A DNA stretch of 64,000 bases from Otatea glauca (lineage: Eukaryota; Streptophyta; Magnoliopsida; Poales; Poaceae). The DNA is taken from assembly GCA_036346275.1 (NCBI GenBank), contig JAYEVK010000246.1, positions 124,001-188,000 on the forward strand, written 5' to 3'. The notes under the pieces are model-generated. The model was given only the letters and a program-made list of their open reading frames with translations. It was not told the origin of the DNA and searched no databases. Shown piece by piece: positions 55,641 to 64,000 of the stretch (position 1 is its first letter; every line of letters starts with the position of its first letter). The position numbers and the translations under genes are program-made.

Positions 55641-56383
55641 ACGCGCGCGCTCGCGAGAGCCGAGGATTTTCTGTTATGTTTGTGCGTGTAGGTGTTTGTT
55701 TGTAGCTTTTTTTAATGAATGCTATACTCTGAACAGCGTCGATGGTTTATCATGGCACTTGTGCGTTTCCGTGCAAGAAATTCTAGCTGGTGTTGTGCAT
55801 TATTATGCCACGAACCTTTTGATCCCACAACTCCCTGCCTTTTTTTCGACTGACGGGAGTAGTGCTCTAGCGTTATTCTAAGGATCAGTTTCTTGTTTTA
55901 ATACAAAAGGACTAAGTAGATAATCCGATTCGGGTCGAATGTTTTTCAACAACCTTCTTGATTGTTACCACGACCGAAATTAAGTAGTATCAACTATAGA
56001 ACTTGGTTGAGACTTCGAAAGGCTTCAATTCCCCTTTTTTTTAGAGAAGATTAGAATTGCCTTGCCATGCAGGCTGCACGGAGGACCCCTACTTTCGATG
56101 CTTTTGTGAGAAGCAGCTAAACTCATCCAATACTTCAACACAAACACCTTTAAACGGAGCCTAAATACGATTTTGCATCTGAGCAACAACATCAATTCTA
56201 TAGCAGAAACATTCAAACCCACGCATATCGTAACGAAACTGCCAGTCAAAGAGGCAGCGATAGCAAACAATTCTGGTGTCAAAGCCAAGCGAGCCCGTAC
56301 TTGACGAAACCAGCCCAGCACGGCGGACGCACGCGGTCAGCAACTCCGGCTGGCTCCAGCCAGCAGCAGCAGCAACTCCCAAC
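55641..56383. other. Intergenic DNA
   Basis: No gene recognised. Bases 56376-56383 (CTCCCAAC) are the left duplication of the next hAT MITE. Confidence 0.4.
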
Positions 56384-56864
56384 CAGCGCTGTGAAAACAG
56401 TATGCATTTGACAGACGAATATAGTACCGCTAAGCGATTAATCGTAATACAGCCGATTAATCGGAATTTAACGGACAATTATACGTTTTTATTAGTATAT
56501 TTATTTATATTTAGAATTAATTAGAAATATTTTAGTTACCCAAAGTTATTGTAAATTATCACTTACAAAACATGTTTTACATTTTATTATTTATACTTCA
56601 TACAAAAGATACATACTATGAACACTATGACGCAATATTATAAACTAATTTTTTGTACTTAGTAAATAAAAATAGGCTATTTTCGTGATTAAACAGGAAA
56701 AATGGATGATTAATCGAAAAACGGCTAATTGATCGGATTATGCGGTCAATTAATCGTTCGACTGCGTTAATTGCACTCCGATTAAACTATGTATGGCGGT
56801 TTAGTCATTGTCACCGATTAATCGGCCGACTAACCTATCGAGTCGGCCATTTTTCACACCAGTG
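56384..56864. mobile_element. hAT-type MITE, 481 bp, perfect TSD CTCCCAAC
   Basis: Ends CAGCGCTGTGAAAA (56384) and TTTTTCACACCAGTG (ending 56864) are inverted repeats with two mismatches and one indel; flanks CTCCCAAC are identical at 56376-56383 and 56865-56872. The interior alternates CGATTAATCG-type palindromes (GATTAATCGG, CCGATTAATC) around an AT-rich core. Confidence 0.85.
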
Positions 56865-56999
56865 CTCCCAACTCCAACCTAAGGCATCCTTCTCAAGCGT
56901 CGCACCACTCTACTTCTCTGTACAATCCAAGATACTTATACACGACTGTTTAAATTGAGAGACTGCATTCACTGTCATCGAGCACCTATAAAAATTCTC

Positions 57000-57340
57000 T
57001 GCCTATGATAGGGCATGTACATTCTAAGATGCTTATACATAAGTGCTTAAAGAGAGAATGCATTCACATCATCACGCACCCATAGAAATTCTCTACCTCT
57101 AATAGGGCATGCACAATGTAAGATGCTTATACACAGAGTACTTAAAAGAGAGAGAATGCATACACCTCATCAAGCATCCATAGAAAAATCATTTCCTCTA
57201 ATGCAAGCTTGTGGGTGCTTAGATTTTATATTATCTACTAATTAGATATAGTTATAAACATAAGCACATACTAAGCACCAATGTCTAGTTAAGCATCGAT
57301 GCTACAAAATAAACACCTTATTTATCTTTTATAAAAAAAA
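57000..57340. mobile_element. MITE cluster: 94-bp tandem repeat plus element related to 8465-8600
   Basis: The unit containing AGGGCATGTACA, AAGATGCTTATACA and GAGAGAATGCATTCAC occurs at about 57010 and 57104. Then 57190-57340 (GCTTAGATTTTATATTATC, AGCATCGATGCTACAAAATA) is the reverse complement of the 8465-8600 family. No coding capacity. Confidence 0.55.
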
Positions 57341-58289
57341 ACAGTTTTTTTTGCTAAGCAACTTTCTAAACATCTGCATGGTACATACTACATACTCGAC
57401 TTTGGCAATCCGGTTCCTGTACGAACAGTTCCGAAAGCAACCGAGGCACGCCGCACACACATCTTCTCGGTCAAAACGCGTACGTGCGTCCACTGCCGCC
57501 ATGCAACGCGACAACTGGCTAGAGCGGCTTTTTCACAGGGTTTCTCAGTCAAAACGGCCAGATCCAAAGCCCGCGAGCGGTGCACCGCAGTCTTCGGCGA
57601 CTCGACCTAAAACGCCATGCCAAATTGGCCGCTTTGCTATTTCCCTTTTTTTCATATTTGATCGCCGTCTCAATGAAATTGTAAGTTTAACTCATTTTTC
57701 AACCACGGTAGAGGCAGGATACGAAACATATCAGCTACAATGGTACGAAAGCGAGATAGATCTAGTGCTACGGTTGAGAGGCATGATAGGTGTCTATCAT
57801 CGTTTTTACCGTTAAGAAGATCCAGATTTACAATTTCGTTTAAAAGAGTAACAAACTTTAGAAAAAAAAGTAAAAATATACCGAAGAGAGAGAAAAGGCC
57901 GAAGCTTCCTTGCCGTCGTGCACCGCCGCTCGTGGATCTTAATCGCGGGGCCCATACGGCCATGAGTAGATGGTAGGTACCGCAGGGCGAGCGTGGAAAA
58001 GGAAGCGAGACCGGGCGGTGGTCAAGTCCAAGGGCACCGGTCATCACTCATCGCTCGCTGCGCCATCAAGGACTGTAGGGGTGGTGGTACTGGTTGCTTG
58101 GGGGCCATCCCCCCTCCGTGCTGCTGCGGTATTTCAGGAACCAAGAAAAGGAGCCCGTCCGTCACGGTTTGGTTGACGCACCAGCGTCCTTCTTGCCCCT
58201 TTTTTTAGAGCAACTAGTGTTATTTTGGAACGCCATTACCGTGAGCAGAAGTACTTGTTTGCGTGCTTTCGAATCTTATTCTCGGATCA
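57341..58289. other. Intergenic DNA
   Basis: Frames of 100-150 codons exist but none resembles a known family. The AG-rich/GC-rich segment 57900-58200 might be the end or start of an unknown transcript; nothing in the sequence settles it. Confidence 0.35.
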
Positions 58290-58889
58290 CATCTCAGGTC
58301 GATATTTCGGAATTTCAGTCGAAATCTAACCGAAATTTAAAAATCAAAATTCAAATCCTGTATTTTCGAGGAATCCTAAAACGAAATTTCGGTCAAATAA
58401 CCGAAATTTCGGTAATTTTCAACCCCTGTGAAATGGTCTCCCGAGGCTAGAAAAAATGAGGAAACAATATAAAAAAAAAATCATGCAAGCATTTATCTAC
58501 ATTTCCTATCTTTTTGAATGCAAAATACTAAGTATTTGCACATAAAATTCTCAAGATAGGATTTAGGCCAAAATACAATTTAAGGTCGAAAGACTGAAAT
58601 CCACGGTAGGGTTTAGGTCGAAATCCAAATAGTGTTTAGGGTTACATATTTTGTATATGTATTTTTTTTTGCAAAATTTTAACATGTTTTCCTCATAATA
58701 GGCATTACAATTCACCATAAAAAATTTGGTGCAAAATATGATTCGAAAAAAATGAAAACTGGTCAAAAAAAAACATGAAAATAGTTTTAAAAGCCAAAAT
58801 CTCGACAAGAAATCACGGTAGAAAACCCTAATTTTCAAACTTTTTATCCCACTAAGATTTCCAAAATCTCGACGAAATTTTTAACCCTG
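58290..58889. mobile_element. Decayed MITE sequence of the CGATTTTCG/CCGAAATTTCGG type
   Basis: Segments rich in GAAATTTCGG/CCGAAATTTC (58290-58431, ending TTCAACCCCTG) and TCGAAATCC/AAATCTCGACGAAATTTTTA (58560-58889, ending AACCCTG) resemble the interior and AACCCTG end of the hAT MITE at 3019-3400. Neither has a visible matching left end, and target duplications are not found. Confidence 0.4.
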
Positions 58890-60731
58890 TTTGTGTGATT
58901 CTTAAAACCTAGAAAAACTAACCCAATCTGTGTCTGTTCCAAGTAATCATAGCAATTTCAGTCCTCAGGTTCCCATTTTTCTATATTGGAATTACAAACC
59001 GAGTTTGTTCACAAGAATAGCTCTCATATAAAGCTTGTAGTTGCCTAGTTGGGTGGAATCAAACCTAGCCTTCAGTCCAAAACTGATTCGCCACGTAGGT
59101 TGGACTACCCAGCAGTAAGAGCAGATCTTACATGGTTACATGCAAATAATAAAACAAGAAAACCGGACGAGTAACCAGTTGGGTTTTCTTACGGTTGGCA
59201 TCAGACATAGATTCTGAATTGAATATTAAATCAGATCCAAATCCGTATTGTAAACGTGAACACGGAATTGATCCAACTACATCCCATCCACATCTGGTCC
59301 ATTCAATCAGTAGTTAACAACACCTCATAAGTCAAACTCATAAGAGCATAAAGAATGCAACATATCACTGCACAAGTGTGAACAATACTAGTTAAATGAT
59401 CAGTAAGTTCCATAAGAAAATAACCTAGAAAATCCTAAAACAATCCTACACGGAAGACAAATCAAGATGACGCCTGCAAGGAAGAGGGAACATGGAATTC
59501 CAGATATGACACAAATGTCCAACGTTGAGTCTACAATGCACGTTTGGTGTGCTAATAAAGGTCAGATGGTCAGAAAATAAATTTCTGATCTGTTTAAAAG
59601 AGAACTCTAATGATTGTAGGAAGGATCACACTTCCTAGCTACGGAAACTGGAACAAACATTGCTGCCGTCGCGCAACTGAGATCAAGCTGCCTCATTGGC
59701 ATACATCGGAAAACTTGCGACGACACTCCTTCAATCTTGAAAAACATTTCTGAGCTTGTATAGCTTCTGTCACTTCGAACAATTAATTCATTGGATCCCT
59801 ATTCAGCAGCGGAATCGGGCATTTGAACATCTCGTGTGCAAAATCTTCTACTGTTCTACAATATCCCACAATGAACCCTTCCTTAGAGCACCTCTGCATC
59901 CTTTGGCAGTTTAAGCAAAGAAAAGTTTGGACCAGCCCATTTACGCTTGAAAGCCAGATGACGCCCGATGGTATGATTCATGCGGATCAAGCAAAGTTGT
60001 AATACGATGCATTTTGATCATACCATGGAGCTTTGTATTGCAGCAGTCACCATTTGTTGTCATTCTTCTCGGGAATAAATCTCCACAAAATCACTTCCCT
60101 GAATGATTCAGAGTTTCTGACAAACTGCTCAAAGCTCAAGTACGTTAAATTCAGATCATACTCGTGCTGCAGTTGATACTGCAATCTCATTCTTCTCTGA
60201 AAAAACATATCCACTACTATACCACTTCTCTGAGAACTCAGGCCGCAACCTGGATAGACATATTGGGTTCTGCATACTTCACCGACAAGCCAACTGTTCG
60301 TTTAGAAGCTGTTGACATTATTCAGCGCCATCTAGGAAGAACTTGCTTCACTGGTTACCTTGAAACTCCAAACCTGCTGCCAAATTCTTGAAGCAATGGT
60401 ATGTACGGTAGCTTGACACTGTTGTTCCTCTGACAAAACCCGGCAAACTGAACTAACCGTGATTCCCTTAGCGTCAAACTCCATGTTCCTTGGGCCGGAT
60501 GAACGGTGTTTGCCACAATGGCGCGTCCAAAGAACAAGCAGGCTGACTTCAGCTGATTTTGCCATCGCCCTTGCACAAACGAAATCTCTTTTCCAGAATG
60601 AAGTTTTGGTTGGACTGCGCGTCTGCGCGGCTCGGGTGACTCATTCACCGTACTCTGGAAGGAATGGAGATACCGCGAAGGGAAGCAGGTACCGTTTTGG
60701 AGGAAGGCCATGGCTTCCACGCGTTCAGCCT
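58890..60731. other. Downstream region of the BOI-type gene, 3' UTR plus spacer
   Basis: No further gene recognised. The part next to 60731 should hold the 3' UTR of the minus-strand RING gene. Several frames on both strands are open near 60350-60730 without family resemblance. Confidence 0.4.
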
Positions 60732-61943
60732 TCAAGAGAGCAGGACATGGAGCGAGGCGTTCTTGGTGGCCGTGCACACGGGGCAAGCGTCCACGGCGGC
60801 CTCGCACGCGCGGCACAGGCACAGGTGCCGGCACGGGAGCAGCAGGACGCACGCCTCGCACGCGCCGCACACTTTGCACGATGGCGCCGATGCCTTGTAC
60901 GCCGAGTCGTCAGCGCCGGCGTTGTCGTCCCCGGGGATCTCGAAGCAGCAGGACTGCACGTCCTCGGCGTCGCCTTCCCCGGCCACGCCGACTGGGGCAG
61001 CGCAGGGGGATTGGAGGAGCTGGTCGAGGGTGGCGCGGAGGCCGGCGGCGACAGCCTCGTGGCTCTTGGCGATGCCCATCCACCCCTGCACCTCCGCGAT
61101 CATCTGCCGGAGTCTCTCGTCGAGCTCCGCGTTGCGGCAGCGCGCGTGCTCCAGTTCAGCCTCCGCAGCCCGTAACCGGCCCGCGGCAGCGCGCTCCGCG
61201 ACCGCCACAAGCGCTCGGACGTGCCGCCGCCGTGCCTCCTCCAGACCCGCGCGCATACGCTCGGACTGCTCAACATCCAACCAAAACCACCGGGAATCAA
61301 ACACCACCCAGCCAAATCAAGAACTCGATTCCAATCACCAGACAGGGTGTTCATGAATAAGCCCGTACATACCTCGAGCCGTACGAGCGCGTCGATCTCC
61401 ACGCCCTGGTGGTACAGCTGCGACAGGAGGCCCTGCGAGAGCCCCGCGGCATTGGCCATCCTCCCGCTAGTGGACGCCACGCCGGAGCCCAGCGCCCTGC
61501 TCAGCACATCGCCGACGGGCACAAGCCCCTGGGTCACCACTGGCGTTAGAACCAACCGCTGCTGGCCCTCCACGAAACCCGCAGCATCATACGCCGCCAC
61601 GCGCGCCCGCTTCCTCGGCAAAAAACCGTAGTTGTAGTTGTAGTTGCTGTTGTCGTTGAAGGTGAGGTCGCTGCGCGGGACGTCGCTGAACACCGTGCTC
61701 CCGATCCCCGCCACCGCCGGCGCGCACCCGCCTTGGTCGCCCAGGAACAGAGACTCCCCCGCCGTCGCGCTCTCCAGAGCCCTGGAAGCGAAAAAAAAGG
61801 TTGCGCACCCAGGTTGAGACAGCCGTTCTTGTATCAAACAACAAAGAAACCGACGAGCTCGCAAGGCAGGCAAAGCGTACAGACCTGAAGGCTTGGAGGT
61901 CGTGGGGGAAGGCATGGGAGAGGTGCTGCGCCTGCACGGCCAT
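60732..61943 (-). CDS. BOI-related RING-type E3 ubiquitin ligase (three exons, 333 aa)
   Basis: Exons on the minus strand: 61885-61943, 61373-61781, 60732-61265; GT-AG junctions, phases agree, 334 codons with stop. It starts MAVQAQHLSHAFPHDLQAF, as BOI proteins do. Around residue 75 is the basic PRKRARVAAYD motif, a likely nuclear signal. From about residue 145 (QGVEIDALVRLE, then SERMRAGLEEARRRHVRAL) runs a long coiled coil, the conserved WRD-like region. The C-terminal RING (residues about 286-320) has CKVCGACEACVLLLPCRHLC and the second CPVC pair, complete. This family (BOTRYTIS SUSCEPTIBLE1 INTERACTOR and relatives) attaches ubiquitin to transcription regulators and affects defence, cell death and gibberellin responses in other plants; which role applies here is unknown. 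The acceptor of exon 3 was taken as GAGCAG|TCC. Confidence 0.93.
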
Positions 61944-62231
61944 GACCAACGAACAAGAAGGGGCTAGTGTGTAGCTATTCTTGGCGAGAAGAGGGAGAGG
62001 ACGGAAAGGCAAGGAATGGGCGGGCAGTGGAAACGGATTGGGGTAGTTCGGCGTGGAGACGGGTGCGGATGGAGGTTTTTATATGTGCCCGCTCCTGCGC
62101 TTGGGGAAGCCAGGAGCCCAGGACTTTTGAGTGGCGGCGAGTGGAGGACACGTCATTGTTATGTAAAGTAGTCTAGTACTCTCGAGATTTTAGATGCTCG
62201 AAGAGACAAAGATGCTTGTTTAGCACAACCT
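61944..62231 (-). promoter_or_regulatory. Upstream region of the BOI-type gene
   Basis: Lies directly 5' of the ATG at 61943 on the minus strand. GC-rich near the start, then AT-rich; ACATATAAAAACC on the minus strand (plus 62073-62085) contains TATAAAA and is a candidate TATA box about 130 bp upstream of the ATG. No other motif can be assigned. Confidence 0.45.
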
Positions 62232-62482
62232 ACGATACAAATAGTTATGGTTTTAAAAATTGATACGGATCTTTAAAATACAGTTTTGATCACTAGTTTT
62301 TATTATAATATGTTTATAAAACCTAATAAAATTATAATATTACAAAAGTATTTTTCGAGATAATCTACGTATATGATTTTCATGTATCCAATTTAAATAT
62401 TTAAAAAGATATTAACAGTAAAAATTTTAACAGTTTGATTGCAATTGTGTCCAAAACGACAGCTATTTGTTACTGGAGGTAC
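62232..62482. mobile_element. Stowaway-like MITE
   Basis: ACAAATAGTTATGG at the left, CGACAGCTATTTGTTACTGGAG at the right (inverted relation), and shared interior words (TTTATAAAACCTAATAAAAT, GTATCCAATTTAAATATTTA). It lies about 290 bp upstream of the BOI-type gene. Confidence 0.7.
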
Positions 62483-62776
62483 CGCGTGCACATACAAGTA
62501 CTATTTTGATGCGATTAAATTGTCTACTTTTCTTATTATAGGGAAGACACATATATGCACACACGGGTATGCCCTTTTTAACACACGTCTGGAAAAACAT
62601 AGCTGAAAGATAAATCTGTAACCTTACAAAAATTTATATCGAGTGCACTCACATGTATATAAAGATGAGCACCATAATTTAAACCTTAGTGAGTGGAATA
62701 GTACACCTGCAACTCTAACATCTTGATTAAAAATTGATTGACGGTTGAAAATGATTGTTATCCAAACGGCTCTATA
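62483..62776. other. Intergenic DNA
   Basis: No gene recognised. Confidence 0.4.
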
Positions 62777-62784
62777 CAATATAC

Positions 62785-63327
62785 TAGAGATGGCCAAATA
62801 GATCATACCAATTGGGTCGGCCCGCTGGACAGGACTATGGGCACGGCCTAGGCACGACACGGCCTGAATGTAAATGGGCTGGGTCGGCATGGCCCAAGAG
62901 GACGGGCCGTGCTTAGACCGTAGACCTGGCCCGGCGTGTCAACACAGCACGTCCATTTAGGCCCATCTAATCATTGTGGCTCGTTCGGTACGTTTAGCAC
63001 CGCCCATTTAGGCATATTTAGGTTCATTGCAGCCTGTTCGGTACGTTTAGTACGGCACGACACAGCCCATTTAGACACATTTAGGTCCATTACGGCTCAT
63101 TCCGCACGTTTAGCACGGCAAGGCACGACCCATTTAAACATGTTTAGGTCCGTTGGTGCCAAATGGGCCGGCCTCGGCCCAGCCTGGCTCGTTGGCCTGC
63201 TAGTGCTTGGGTCAGCACGGCACGGGAGCCATCCAGGCTGTGCTTGGGCCATGGCCTTGGTATGTGGGCCGACACGGTACGACCCGCTGGCTAGCCGTGC
63301 TGTGCCAGGCCCATTTGGCCATCACTA
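62785..63327. mobile_element. hAT-type MITE, 543 bp
   Basis: Ends TAGAGATGGCCAAATAG (62785) and CCCATTTGGCCATCACTA (ending 63327); flanks CAATATAC (62777-62784) and CAATACAC (63328-63335) agree at 7 of 8 bases. Interior is reiterated GGCACGGCC/GGCCCATTTAGG words (repeats near 62950, 63000, 63060, 63120). Confidence 0.85.
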
Positions 63328-63335
63328 CAATACAC

Positions 63336-63629
63336 TCTATTCATCCTTTGTTTACTTAGAATTTTAGAATAAGTACAATTGATCTTTAAAACTTTGACAC
63401 AAACATTCGTTGATACGTGAAAATTGTACTGGTATGTTTGTCATAAAATAATACATCTATGTCGTGATTGTTTTAATTATGGTCAAACAGGAATATTATA
63501 AACTGCCTCAGTGTCCAAAATAACAGGTAGAAAAGAACAGAGACTTTACTCTTTCCGTTGAGAAACAAAGTATGTATTTTGATTTTGCACAAGGTTTAAA
63601 GATGCGAAAAAATCAGAAAAGGTAATCTC
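63336..63629. other. Intergenic DNA
   Basis: No gene recognised. Confidence 0.4.
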
Positions 63630-63867
63630 TCTAGTCACAAATATATGTCATTTTAGAACACGTGTAGTAGAATTTTTGAAACTTTGGCTATCAATATCTT
63701 TTAAAATATTTAGATTGGATATATGAAAAATAATATGCGTAGATTTTTCTCGAAAAGTGATAATATTGTAATTTTTGAACTTTATAGATATATCGTAACA
63801 TAAATTGTGGTCAAAGTTCGTTTTAGAGACTGTGTCGATGTCAAAAACAACATTTTTTTTATCGGAG
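63630..63867. mobile_element. Stowaway-like MITE
   Basis: CTAGTCACAAATATATGTCA at the left and TTTTTTATCGGAGTA at the right; interior TTAGATTGGATATATGAAAA and GTCAAAGTTCGTTTTAGAGA as in the copy at 42170. Ends approximate. Confidence 0.65.
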
Positions 63868-64000
63868 TATGAGAGAAAATGACTTAGGCATTCATCGTAA
63901 TTGTCTTGGAAAGATAGGAGAAAGTACTTTGTGTGAGTGATAATGAATAAATACATATGACAGAGAGGGTAAATATGGTGATAGAGAGAGTAGATAGTTT

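Noticed and set aside
57351..58450. Open frames of 118-154 codons
   Set aside because: No domain resemblance and they run into MITE-like sequence; kept only as unassigned spacer.
60355..60879. A 174-codon minus-strand frame overlapping the end of the BOI-type gene
   Set aside because: Runs out of frame with the RING-coding exon, which has a complete zinc-ligand pattern and stop at 60732.

Overview
The window is plant nuclear DNA from a grass, probably a panicoid relative of sorghum or Setaria. I infer this from intron-rich genes with GT-AG junctions, the grass-type calnexin, OTU-protease and BOI-type RING genes, and dense grass transposons (Stowaway and Tourist MITEs, CACTA, hAT, copia, gypsy, LINE). 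There are no prokaryotic features, CRISPR arrays, or recognisable rRNA or tRNA genes.

Layout. 1-7200: two tandem copies of the 5' part of a calnexin gene, both on the minus strand. The right copy is a complete six-exon gene (3915-6829). The left copy shows only promoter, exon 1 and exon 2 before the window edge. 7240-11210: hAT MITEs, a RING-finger relic and a short TRIM-like LTR cluster. 12190-20150: an old copia fragment split by a 6.4-kb non-autonomous LTR element (target duplication GAAAA) that carries a PF04195-type coiled-coil gene and a tandem array, but no pol. 21387-26704: a complete-ended CACTA transposon (TSD TTC) with a second-ORF/TNPA-like gene and no visible main transposase. 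28584-31540: a 5'-truncated LINE with a clear target-site duplication. 34619-41280: a copia element with both LTRs (TSD GTTGA) and a decayed pol. 41714-42750: nested Tourist and Stowaway MITEs. 43519-44989: a hAT-type element (TSD GATCTGTT) that captured part of a BSD-domain gene. 45269-51097: a Ty3/gypsy element on the minus strand (TSD CACTG). 52119-54779: an intact nine-exon OTU-family deubiquitinase gene, whose likely 5' UTR exon lies near 43.1-43.3 kb, so the hAT and gypsy elements probably sit in its first intron. 60732-61943: an intact three-exon BOI-related RING E3 ligase gene on the minus strand. The rest is MITEs and intergenic DNA.

Three host genes are supported as functional: calnexin (ER folding chaperone), an OTU protease (ubiquitin removal) and a BOI-type E3 ligase (ubiquitin addition). 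They do not form a cluster with a shared job. The most interesting points are the perfect ER-stress element (CCAAT-N9-CCACG) upstream of the left calnexin copy with a one-base-decayed counterpart in the right copy, gene capture inside a hAT element, the pol-less LTR element with its own gene and tandem array, and the remarkably dense set of hAT elements whose ends and 8-bp target duplications are still readable.
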